Positions 13,204-20,068 of a DNA stretch of 20,760 nucleotides are shown here, one piece after another. Positions within the stretch are counted from its first letter, which is position 1. The number at the start of each line of letters is the position of its first letter. The stretch lies in contig JANNXY010000016.1 of the NCBI GenBank assembly GCA_031409775.1, positions 1 to 20,760 of the forward strand. Reading direction: 5' to 3'. Source of the stretch: JANNXY01 sp031409775 (GTDB lineage Bacteria > Patescibacteriota > Minisyncoccia > Phycocordibacterales > CAIZIN01). A model generated the notes under the pieces. That model worked only from the letters and a program-made list of their open reading frames with translations, did no database searches and was not told the DNA's origin. Made by a program: the position numbers and the translations under genes.

Positions 13204-14079
13204 ATGCAAAAAATCATAACCATTTTAGTCATTATTATCATTATTATTACCGGTTTGTTTTATATTAATAAAAGAGAACCCGTAGCTGTTGTACCTACTA
13301 ACAACGTTGATATCACTACAGCAACTAGTGGTGCAATGATGGAGGATGGCACAGAGCCAGGTGTAATGGAAGACAAGACCCAGACCGTAATCGGCAAGTC
13401 AGTCGAAGGGCGCGACATCGTGGCTTATCACTTCGGATCGGGGGAGAACGAAGTTCTATTTGTCGGAGGTATCCACGGAGGGTATTCGGCCAACACTACA
13501 GATGTTGCAGAGGAGCTCATGACATATCTACGATCCAACCCGAGTGCAGTACCTGTAGGAGCTAGTGTAACTGTGATCCCATTACTTAACCCGGATGGAT
13601 TGGCTAAGGTGGAAGGCAAGACTGACACAGTACCGGGCAGGTTCAATGCAAACAATGTGGACCTCAACCGCAACTTCGATTGTGATTGGAAGACCGAGGG
13701 GGTGTGGCAGAGCAAGAAAGTAAGCGGAGGTGTATCTACATTTTCAGAGCCAGAGAGTCAAGCTATAAAGGCTTATGTAGAAAACAGTGACCCATCTGCA
13801 GTAGTCGTATGGTATAGCGCAGCTGGCGGTGTGTACTCATCTAGCTGTGGTGGTACAGTGAGCGCAGAGACCAAATCTCTCACTGATACATTTGCCAAAG
13901 CTTCTGGATACAAGGCATATGCAGAGTTCTCATCATACGAAGTGAACGGTGATATGGTTAACTGGCTTGCCAGAAATGGTATCCCTGGGATAAGCGTGCT
14001 ACTTACCAACCACACTGACACAGAATGGACCAAGAACAAAGCTGGTATCGATGCTGTACTCAAGCAATATGCACAATAA
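13204..14079 (+). CDS. Anchored M14 carboxypeptidase-like protein, active site lost
   Basis: The 291-aa product has an N-terminal membrane anchor (about 3-20, Ile-rich), a flexible linker (25-60) and an M14-type domain (about 60-291). It keeps His91 in GGIHGGY, the substrate-binding VDLNRNFDC segment (152-160) and the LNPDG loop. Compared with its downstream paralog, the second zinc ligand Glu is Ser95, the third ligand His is Tyr204 (WYSAAGG), and the catalytic Glu near the end is Leu266 (ISVLLTNH). It should neither bind zinc properly nor hydrolyse peptides. It may still bind peptides or peptidoglycan stems, or regulate the active paralog. The next gene overlaps it, so the two are co-translated. 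Confidence 0.85.
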   Translation: MQKIITILVIIIIIITGLFYINKREPVAVVPTNNVDITTATSGAMMEDGTEPGVMEDKTQTVIGKSVEGRDIVAYHFGSGENEVLFVGGIHGGYSANTTDVAEELMTYLRSNPSAVPVGASVTVIPLLNPDGLAKVEGKTDTVPGRFNANNVDLNRNFDCDWKTEGVWQSKKVSGGVSTFSEPESQAIKAYVENSDPSAVVVWYSAAGGVYSSSCGGTVSAETKSLTDTFAKASGYKAYAEFSSYEVNGDMVNWLARNGIPGISVLLTNHTDTEWTKNKAGIDAVLKQYAQ

Positions 14080-14947
14080 GCGGATTATTTTATCTGCAAT
14101 AGTTTTTATCATTATCGGTATAGCGGTGTATTTCGTAATGTCACGGGAAAATACACTAGTTAACCCAGATGTACCGACGCCGGTGGCAGAGGCTCCGTGG
14201 GAAGTTCGAACTATCATCGGACAGTCTGTCGAAGGTCGAGATATAGAGACCTATACTTATGGCAATGGTCCGACCAAACTACTTTTCGTAGGGGGAGTGC
14301 ATGGAGGTTATGAATGGAATAGTGTGTTGCTCGCTTACAGATTTATCGACTATATGCAGGCGAGCAAATCCTTAATATCTGACAGATTTACTATATCTAT
14401 AATACCTTCGCTCAACCCTGACGGTGTGTACAAAGTGACCGAGAAACCGGGAAGATTTTCTATTGTTGATGTAGTGCGTGACAGTGCTGTCGAAGTATCA
14501 GGCAGGTTCAATGCCAACAAGGTAGATCTCAACCGCAACTTCGACTGCAAATGGCAGCCCAAAGCAACCTGGAGATCATCCCCGGTAAGTGCAGGTACTA
14601 GTGCATTCTCTGAGCCAGAATCTATCGCTCTGCGAGACTATGTTGCTCTGTATGATCCTTCAGCTGCTGTATTCTGGCATAGCCAAGCCAATGCAGTGTA
14701 TGCATCTGAATGTAAATCCGGCATACTTCCTGTCACACTCGACATCATGAATGCTTATTCTACTGCTGCCAAATACAAACCCGTTTCCGTATTCGATGCA
14801 TACCCAGTAACAGGTGATGCAGAGGGCTGGCTTGCGTCTATAGGTATTCCTGCGATCACAGTAGAGCTATCATCACATGACAGTGTCGAATGGGAGAAGA
14901 ACCTGGCAGGATTCAAGGCAACACTTCAATATTTCACTGATCTGTAG
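14069..14947 (+). CDS. Anchored M14-family zinc carboxypeptidase
   Basis: The 292-aa product parallels the upstream copy residue for residue over most of its length. An N-terminal anchor (about 6-24, IILSAIVFIIIGIAVYFV) precedes an extracytoplasmic M14 domain with His78 and Glu82 in VHGGYEW, VDLNRNFDC (152-160), His204 in VFWHSQANA, and the catalytic Glu266 in ITVELSSH. These are the residues expected for zinc binding and catalysis in this branch, so it should be active on peptides or murein peptides outside the membrane. ATG 14069 was chosen as it directly precedes the basic-hydrophobic anchor; ATG 14051 adds six residues. Either start overlaps the upstream gene. It differs from the first copy by a roughly 15-residue insertion and lacks most of that copy's linker. 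Confidence 0.88.
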   Translation: MHNKRIILSAIVFIIIGIAVYFVMSRENTLVNPDVPTPVAEAPWEVRTIIGQSVEGRDIETYTYGNGPTKLLFVGGVHGGYEWNSVLLAYRFIDYMQASKSLISDRFTISIIPSLNPDGVYKVTEKPGRFSIVDVVRDSAVEVSGRFNANKVDLNRNFDCKWQPKATWRSSPVSAGTSAFSEPESIALRDYVALYDPSAAVFWHSQANAVYASECKSGILPVTLDIMNAYSTAAKYKPVSVFDAYPVTGDAEGWLASIGIPAITVELSSHDSVEWEKNLAGFKATLQYFTDL

Positions 14948-15004
14948 TATATTAGAATCTGAACCCGTTCTTTAATAAAGAACACAACCGAAAGGAAGCA
15001 AATA
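14948..15004 (+). promoter_or_regulatory. Promoter, leader hairpin and Shine-Dalgarno site of the PEP-CTERM gene
   Basis: TATATT (14948-14953) could start a transcript near 14960 with a leader of about 45 bases. That leader holds the hairpin GTTCTTT-AAT-AAAGAAC (14967-14983) and then AAAGGAAG (14991-14998), a clear ribosome site about eight bases before ATG 15005. This leadered arrangement contrasts with the leaderless genes around it. Confidence 0.5.
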
Positions 15005-16024
15005 ATGAAAAGTAAATTCATGCGAACGTTCCTCGCATTGCTAGCTTTGGTAAGTATCGTCCGCGCAGAAACATACGAACTCCATAATCTGGGGCTAGGG
15101 GAAATCTATGGATTAAATAGCAGTGGTCAGGCAACAGGGGTATCCAATGATCAGGCGTTTCGATGGTCAGGTAACGTTATGACAGACCTGTCTGTGGTGC
15201 TCGGATCACAATCCAGCAAAGGCTTCGGCATCAATGACTCCGGCTTCGTGGTCGGGATTATGAACGATGGACTAGGTCTCCGAAGCGGATTCGTAACCGA
15301 CGGAACTACATTTGTGCCAAGCGCTGGGTTTATGGGCGAATTCCAATTCCATGATATCAACAACGGAGGACTAATCCTCGGGCGCTATAACTTGGACCTG
15401 CCTACTCAGAGGGACTTTCTTCTGCAGGGAAGTATGGTGACTGATTTGCCAGAAGGCGGTGTGTTTACGTCGATCGATGCATCTGGCAGAGTTGCCGGAG
15501 TGCTGAACGGAAATCCTGTTATTTATGACAATGGCACAATCACACAACTGTTTGCAAGTAACAACGCCTACCTGGCTGACATCCAGGGTGACAAGGTGGT
15601 TGGTTCTGACGGTGGTATGATCGTGCTCGGGTCCGGTGGTACATCAAACCCGATCAACATTGATCCTATGGCAATTATAAATTTGCCGGACAATACGTTC
15701 ATGACATTGGGACCTGGTGTAGCCAATGCTATCGATGGATCACTTATCGTTGGCCAGTCAAACGGGTTGGGGGTGATATTTGGTAACGGTACCGTTACCG
15801 ATCTCAACCTTATCACGTCTGGTCTGGGAGACATGGTTATAGTTTCCGCCAATGTGACCAGCGTCGGATCTATAGGAGCGACGGCTATCGATTCTCTGAC
15901 CGGTGACAAGCACGCAGTTTTGCTTACACCAGTTACTGTACAGCCACCGGCGGTACCAGAACCGAGTACTGCACTGTTCGGACTCGCTGTGTGTTCTATT
16001 ATACTCCGCCGGCCTACTAGGTAG
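15005..16024 (+). CDS. Secreted HAF-repeat-like protein with PEP-CTERM sorting signal
   Basis: The 339-aa product starts with a Sec signal peptide (MKSKFMRTFLALLALVSIVRA, likely cut after residue 21). The body is a string of degenerate repeats of the type GIN(D/S)SGxxxG and AIDGSLIVGQS, as in HAF-type beta-propeller-like extracellular proteins. It ends in a PEP-CTERM signal: VPEPST (from about residue 318), a hydrophobic stretch and the basic tail RRPTR. In other bacteria exosortase cleaves this signal, so the protein is normally exported and released or attached to a polysaccharide matrix. No exosortase gene is in this window and PEP-CTERM is not expected in CPR. With its canonical ribosome site this points to acquisition from a Gram-negative donor such as Verrucomicrobiota or Planctomycetota (inference). 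Confidence 0.85.
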   Translation: MKSKFMRTFLALLALVSIVRAETYELHNLGLGEIYGLNSSGQATGVSNDQAFRWSGNVMTDLSVVLGSQSSKGFGINDSGFVVGIMNDGLGLRSGFVTDGTTFVPSAGFMGEFQFHDINNGGLILGRYNLDLPTQRDFLLQGSMVTDLPEGGVFTSIDASGRVAGVLNGNPVIYDNGTITQLFASNNAYLADIQGDKVVGSDGGMIVLGSGGTSNPINIDPMAIINLPDNTFMTLGPGVANAIDGSLIVGQSNGLGVIFGNGTVTDLNLITSGLGDMVIVSANVTSVGSIGATAIDSLTGDKHAVLLTPVTVQPPAVPEPSTALFGLAVCSIILRRPTR

Positions 16025-16050
16025 TTGGGCTATGGCGGAATTTTTATTTG
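16005..16050 (+). terminator. Probable terminator at the end of the PEP-CTERM gene
   Basis: TCCGCC (16005-16010) pairs with GGCGGA (16034-16039), enclosing a smaller CTAC/GTAG hairpin, and is followed by ATTTTTATTT. The left arm lies in the last codons of the gene. Confidence 0.5.
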
Positions 16051-16053
16051 TGA

Positions 16054-16059
16054 TATAAT
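16054..16059 (+). promoter_or_regulatory. -10 box upstream of the SWIB gene
   Basis: TATAAT here predicts transcription from about 16066. That excludes the ATG at 16062 and supports the in-frame ATG at 16089, with a leader of about 23 A/T-rich bases. Confidence 0.55.
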
Positions 16060-16088
16060 AGATGGGTAATTATTTAAATAATAAAAAT

Positions 16089-16343
16089 ATGAAAAAAGTA
16101 AACTCAGCATTTATGAAGCCGATGAAAATTAGCGACGACTTGGCCCCAGTAGTAGGCAAAGGCCCAATGCCTCGATCAGAAGTTGTAAAGAAGCTTTGGG
16201 TGTATATCAAGAAAGCAGACCTACAAGATCCCAAGAACAAGAGAAACATCGTAGCCGATGCTAATCTAAAGAAGGTCTTTGGTGGGAAGTCGGTGGTATC
16301 AATGTTCGAAATGACCAAGCTGGTTTCCAAACATTTGTCCTAA
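16089..16343 (+). CDS. SWIB/MDM2-domain protein
   Basis: The 84-aa product is almost entirely a SWIB domain: a short basic start (MKKVNSAFMKPMKISDDLAP), VVGKGPMPRSEVVKKLWVYI, the DLQDPKNKRNIVAD loop and ANLKKVFGGKSVVSMFEMTKL. These match the conserved SWIB pattern (L..hhG....R.ev.k.lW.YIk...LQd...k..I..D..L..hhg...h....h...h..hh). The domain is best known from eukaryotic SWI/SNF complexes and MDM2, and in bacteria from chlamydial proteins, often beside DNA topoisomerase. A role in chromosome or transcription control is inferred. ATG 16062 would add nine residues but lies before the likely transcript start. The next gene follows after 16 bases, so they may be co-transcribed. Confidence 0.85.
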   Translation: MKKVNSAFMKPMKISDDLAPVVGKGPMPRSEVVKKLWVYIKKADLQDPKNKRNIVADANLKKVFGGKSVVSMFEMTKLVSKHLS

Positions 16344-16359
16344 TAATCAATGATGAACT

Positions 16360-17193
16360 ATGATGGATAAAGGATTCATCGCACCGATCATCATTATAGT
16401 GCTAATTGTGGTATCTCTCGGAGCGGGAGCATACTACTTTTTTCGTGTGCACTTTACAAACGAATTTGCATTGCCCCAGGGGCCTGCCTCAGTAGACACT
16501 ACTGAGGCAGATGCCGCTCGCGAAGCAGCCATAAGGCAGAACCTCAAAGACCAATACAAGAAAATGAAAGATGCTTTCGGGAGCCTGTCTACGATTGCAG
16601 ACTGGGGTGATGATCGAATGAAAGAAGATTACGATAGGATAAACGAAGCGCTTTTCAACTGGGCGGATGCTTCGGGGGCGTTTTCTCTAGGAGAGCTCAT
16701 CGCTCAGGCACAGGCAGATGCAGAGTCGGTCAAGGATTATATCGAAAGGCTAAAGAAGCTTGTAGACGATCTCTCCAAGAACAAGAGGTTGAGCCAGGCA
16801 GATATCGACAGATATCGCCAGATTATCGCTGACGCAGAAGAAGAAGTAGACGAGGCCTCTGACGAGATAGACGATATCGCAGATGATTACGGAGGTGGTG
16901 GAGGCGATTCCGTAACAGGTGGTGGATCAACTGGTGGAGGTAGCACTGGTGGGACAGGTGGAAATACTGGCGGCGGCAGTACTGGCGGAACAGGCGACGG
17001 ATCAACCGGCGGAGATGACGATGATGACGGGGGTGATGATGATTCTGCAACTTCCACCGATGAACTACCGATCGATGAGGAAGATAGTGGTGGTGGGGGG
17101 GGTTCTGGCTCACCTGGCTGGCAGTACCCAGACAGACATCGCACATTAACTCCTGGTGAGCCAGATCTCATAGAAGGAGACAATCCGAACTAA
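16360..17193 (+). CDS. Anchored low-complexity Gly/Ser/Thr- and Asp-rich surface protein
   Basis: The 277-aa product begins with a single membrane anchor (about 6-27, FIAPIIIIVLIVVSLGAGAYYFF), reminiscent of the pilin-like N-termini common in CPR, though no prepilin cleavage site is clear. Residues about 45-180 are alpha-helical and probably coiled coil (LKDQYKKMKDAFGS, DYIERLKKLVDDLSKNK). Residues about 184-220 are a GGGSTGG-type repeat, followed by an Asp run and a Glu/Asp-rich segment. The C-terminus is Pro-rich (SPGWQYPDRHRTLTPGEPD). A run of eight G (17095-17102) lies in the coding sequence. ATG 16363 is an equally good start. It is likely an extracytoplasmic spacer or adhesin-like protein; no domain family is recognised. 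Confidence 0.75.
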   Translation: MMDKGFIAPIIIIVLIVVSLGAGAYYFFRVHFTNEFALPQGPASVDTTEADAAREAAIRQNLKDQYKKMKDAFGSLSTIADWGDDRMKEDYDRINEALFNWADASGAFSLGELIAQAQADAESVKDYIERLKKLVDDLSKNKRLSQADIDRYRQIIADAEEEVDEASDEIDDIADDYGGGGGDSVTGGGSTGGGSTGGTGGNTGGGSTGGTGDGSTGGDDDDDGGDDDSATSTDELPIDEEDSGGGGGSGSPGWQYPDRHRTLTPGEPDLIEGDNPN

Positions 17194-17194
17194 T

Positions 17195-18088
17195 TTGAAT
17201 TACAACATTTTATTATTCTATAAATACGTAAAGCTCGAGAAGCCTCATGAAGTGGCGGCTTTTGTACGTGGAATATGCATAGGGCTTGGGCTTACGGGGA
17301 GGGTAATTATTGCAAACGAAGGAGTGAATGCAACGCTCGAGGGTACAACAGAATCAATAAACAAATTTATAGAAATATTTAAAGACAGCATACAGTTCCG
17401 CAAGATATTCAAGAAGATCGACTGGAAGACTAGTATAGGCAACGGCAAGGCATTCCCTAGATTGTCAGTAAAAGTCAGACCAGAGATCGTAGCTCTAAAC
17501 CTAGGCACGGATGACTTCGATCCCACTGTTATTACCGGCAAGCATATCAAGCCGAGTGAGCTGAACCAAATGTACGAGAAGGGGGAAGATTTCGTGGTAG
17601 TCGATATGCGCAATGACTATGAATACAAAGTAGGCCATTTCAGGAATTCTATTAACCCAGAGATGGATAATTTCCGCGATCTGCCCAAAGTCCTACCCAA
17701 GCTCGCTGCACTCAAAGATAAGAAAGTTGTAACGGTATGTACTGGTGGAGTACGTTGTGAGAAGGCGTCAGGCTACCTGGTCAAGAATGGTTTCAAAGAA
17801 GTGTATCAGTTACAGGGTGGTATGCATCGGTACATGGAGAAATATGGCAACAAGGATTTCCTCGGCAAGCTATATGTATTTGATGGTAGGATAATCTCTA
17901 GTGCAGACGGTGAGCATCAAGTAGTCGGTAAATGCGAAGTATGTAGAGTCTTGTCGGAGAGATATATCAATTGTGTCAAACTGGGGTGTCATAAGCATGT
18001 GATACTCTGCGATAGCTGTGAAGAAGAAAACGGTGGTTTATATTGCTCTAAACCTTGTGCAGAGTATAATAAAGCTATTAGTAAATAA
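17195..18088 (+). CDS. trhO: tRNA uridine-34 hydroxylase TrhO (rhodanese family)
   Basis: The 297-aa product has the TrhO (YceA) architecture. An N-terminal acylphosphatase-like domain (about 1-100; YYKYV-type start, RVIIANEGVNATLEG) is followed by a rhodanese domain (about 120-220) with VVVDMRNDYEYKVGHF and the active loop CTGGVRCEKAS (Cys182, Cys188). A C-terminal cysteine cluster (CEVC, CVKLGC, CDSC, CSKPC) probably binds zinc. The enzyme makes 5-hydroxyuridine at the wobble position with oxygen. It starts at TTG 17195, one base after the previous stop. AAGGAG at 17174-17179 is about 15 bases upstream, so translation may depend on coupling. It starts where family members start. Confidence 0.93.
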   Translation: MNYNILLFYKYVKLEKPHEVAAFVRGICIGLGLTGRVIIANEGVNATLEGTTESINKFIEIFKDSIQFRKIFKKIDWKTSIGNGKAFPRLSVKVRPEIVALNLGTDDFDPTVITGKHIKPSELNQMYEKGEDFVVVDMRNDYEYKVGHFRNSINPEMDNFRDLPKVLPKLAALKDKKVVTVCTGGVRCEKASGYLVKNGFKEVYQLQGGMHRYMEKYGNKDFLGKLYVFDGRIISSADGEHQVVGKCEVCRVLSERYINCVKLGCHKHVILCDSCEEENGGLYCSKPCAEYNKAISK

Positions 18089-18098
18089 TTATATAAAT

Positions 18099-18524
18099 AT
18101 GAAATCAAGTATTCACACACATGACGTGCCCATGCTCGTACTCAGGATTGCTGTGGGTATTATCTTTATCGTACATGGTTGGCAGAAGGTGTCTGAACCA
18201 GCCAAATTTTCAGGATTCTTTATGATGCAGCATTTCCCTGCGTTTATGGTAAATGTGGTTGGGTATGTAGAGCTCGTTGCCGGAGTGCTAGTACTCCTGG
18301 GACTGTGGACATCTATCGCTGCTGTACCGCTCGCTATTATCATCGCAACAGCATTGTTCTATGTCAAAGGTGGTGCGGTATTCAGAGCGTTCAATGTACC
18401 AGTTTTCGAGCTTGATCTACTACTCCTCGCTTCACTCGTAGTTATATTCTGCAAAGGTAGTGGCAAGTACGCTATCAAACCATCTGGTTGTCTATGCTGC
18501 AAAGGAGGAAACTGTAACGTATAA
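18099..18524 (+). CDS. DoxX-family membrane protein with cysteine-rich tail
   Basis: The 141-aa product from ATG 18099 has four hydrophobic helices in the DoxX pattern: VLRIAVGIIFIVHGWQKV, then GFFMMQHFPAFMVNVVGYVELVAG, LGLWTSIAAVPLAIIIATAL and a last helix near residue 108. The conserved HGWQK and VEL(V/A)AG motifs are present. DoxX proteins are linked to quinone or thiosulfate oxidation and to redox stress membrane complexes; the exact role varies. The tail GCLCCKGGNC has four Cys in ten residues, which could bind a metal. It follows trhO after ten bases, probably in one transcript. The frame is open upstream to 18018, but that would overlap trhO by 71 bases without family similarity. Confidence 0.85.
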   Translation: MKSSIHTHDVPMLVLRIAVGIIFIVHGWQKVSEPAKFSGFFMMQHFPAFMVNVVGYVELVAGVLVLLGLWTSIAAVPLAIIIATALFYVKGGAVFRAFNVPVFELDLLLLASLVVIFCKGSGKYAIKPSGCLCCKGGNCNV

Positions 18525-18534
18525 GTGAGAGAAA

Positions 18535-20043
18535 TTATTTTCTTAGCAAAGAAATTCCGGTCATCGAGACCGGTTTTTCTATTGCAAATAGCTCTAGGAT
18601 GGTTGGTGCGATGTCGGCAAGGCTTCCAGTTGTAAGTTGGTAGTGAGTAGTGGTTAGAATAGCAGGAACGGGATTGATAGTGTGTGCAGTATGTCTGTCA
18701 CCTGTATCTGGATCAATATTAACTTCTGCATTTCCGTGATCAGCGGTAACAAATAGTATCCCAGATGCATCATGCATCGCTTCCACAACTCTGCCGAGCT
18801 GATGATCTACTTCCTCGAGCGCTTCTATGATCGCAGGAACGTTGGCTGTATGTCCAACCATGTCAGGGTTAGCGAAATTTATAAATATGAAATTTGTCCC
18901 AGCATGTATCTCTTCGATAGCCTTGTCTGCGATAGATTCGGCTCGCATCTGTAGGGCTAGGTCATGTGTTGGGACGTCCTTGCGGCTGTCGAGCATTATA
19001 TGTCGCTCATTAGTATGGGGCGTTTCTACACCGCCGTTTAGAAAGTATGTAGCATGAGGGAATTTCTCTGTCTCGGCTATATGCGCCTGCGATAGGCCAG
19101 CTACCGAAACTTCTTTGGCCAATGTTGTTTCTATCTCTAGCTTGGGGAAAGCGATATACGCATCGATAGTTTTATCATATTCGGTCAGAGTCGCATAACA
19201 GATATTTCTATTTACTTTTAATTCCTGAATGCGTTTCGATAGCATCCTCGCGCGGTCAGATCGGAAGTTAAAAAAGAGTATTGCATCATTATCAGTTACT
19301 TTGTAAATTTGCCCATCAGAATCTAGAAATACTATCGGTTCGATATGCTCATCGAGTATGCCTTGTTTGTGCAGCTCTCCGATAAATTCCGAAGGCTTCA
19401 AATTTGATTTCATTTTTGAATCACTTTGGAACATCGCGGCTTCGGCCCGCGCCAATCTATCCCAATTGTTGTCGCGGTCCATAGCGTAGAATCGGCCAGA
19501 GACTGTCGCAATAAATCCAATACCAATTTCTGCAAGCACGTTTTCTATTTCCTTTAAATATTCTACCGAGCTTTGCGGAGCGGTGTCGCGGCCATCAGTA
19601 AATGCATGAATGGCGATTTTCTCTACACCTGCCTGCTTTGCTGCACGGAGGAAGGCGATCAGGTGATCCTGATGGCTGTGCACGCCACCGTATCCTATGA
19701 GGCCTTTCACGTGTAGTACAGAATCATGCTTTTTAACATGCTCAAATAATTTAACAAAAGCGTGATTAGTGATGAACTCGTTCTGATCGATCGATTTGCG
19801 GATGCGGACTAGATCGGTATCGAGCGCCCGACCAGCGCCTATCGTAGTGTGACCTATCTCTGAGTTGCCCATCTGGCCTTCCGGGAGGCCCACAGCGAGC
19901 CCGGAAGCCTCGAGGAGGGTATGCGGGAATGTACTCCACAATCTGTCGAAATTGGGCGTTCTGGCAGTATGGATAGCATTGTCCCTAGCTTCCTCTCTGT
20001 ACCCCCAGCCGTCGAGGATAATTAATGCAATTTGTTTTTTCAT
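18535..20043 (-). CDS. gpmI: 2,3-bisphosphoglycerate-independent phosphoglycerate mutase
   Basis: The 502-aa enzyme interconverts 3- and 2-phosphoglycerate in lower glycolysis using two Mn ions. The alkaline-phosphatase-like metal site appears as Asp11 in ILDGWGYRE, the phosphoserine Ser61 in GQMGNSEIGH, and later FVTADHGNAE with a DRHTAHT segment. The inserted transferase domain carries VHSHQDHL, FTDGRDTAP and GRFYAMDRDNNW. Length is normal (about 510). ATG 20043 begins the family-typical MKKQIALIILDGWG; the frame upstream to 20238 is the antisense of the divergent kinase gene and is not family sequence. A plus-strand terminator for the DoxX operon lies within its last codons. Confidence 0.96.
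   Translation of the reverse strand: MKKQIALIILDGWGYREEARDNAIHTARTPNFDRLWSTFPHTLLEASGLAVGLPEGQMGNSEIGHTTIGAGRALDTDLVRIRKSIDQNEFITNHAFVKLFEHVKKHDSVLHVKGLIGYGGVHSHQDHLIAFLRAAKQAGVEKIAIHAFTDGRDTAPQSSVEYLKEIENVLAEIGIGFIATVSGRFYAMDRDNNWDRLARAEAAMFQSDSKMKSNLKPSEFIGELHKQGILDEHIEPIVFLDSDGQIYKVTDNDAILFFNFRSDRARMLSKRIQELKVNRNICYATLTEYDKTIDAYIAFPKLEIETTLAKEVSVAGLSQAHIAETEKFPHATYFLNGGVETPHTNERHIMLDSRKDVPTHDLALQMRAESIADKAIEEIHAGTNFIFINFANPDMVGHTANVPAIIEALEEVDHQLGRVVEAMHDASGILFVTADHGNAEVNIDPDTGDRHTAHTINPVPAILTTTHYQLTTGSLADIAPTILELFAIEKPVSMTGISLLRK
18557..18578 (+). terminator. Terminator of the trhO-DoxX unit, inside gpmI
   Basis: CCGGTC (18557-18562) and GACCGG (18568-18573) form a six-pair stem with loop ATCGA, followed by TTTTT. 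It lies 33 bases after the DoxX stop and within the C-terminal codons of the convergent gpmI gene. Confidence 0.75.
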
Positions 20044-20052
20044 AGATTCAAC

Positions 20053-20060
20053 ATTATAAT
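20053..20060. promoter_or_regulatory. Symmetric divergent -10 element between gpmI and the kinase gene
   Basis: ATTATAAT is its own reverse complement and contains TATAAT on both strands (plus 20055-20060, minus 20058-20053). It ends eight bases before the plus-strand ATG 20069 and nine bases before the gpmI ATG 20043. Both transcripts would then have leaders of only two to three bases. The whole gap between the two start codons is 25 bases. Confidence 0.65.
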
Positions 20061-20068
20061 ATATTTCC

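Noticed and set aside
16823..17183. Several long frames antisense or shifted to the Gly-rich repeat
   Set aside because: Pro/His-rich or Met/Thr-rich translations of a low-complexity repeat in other frames.
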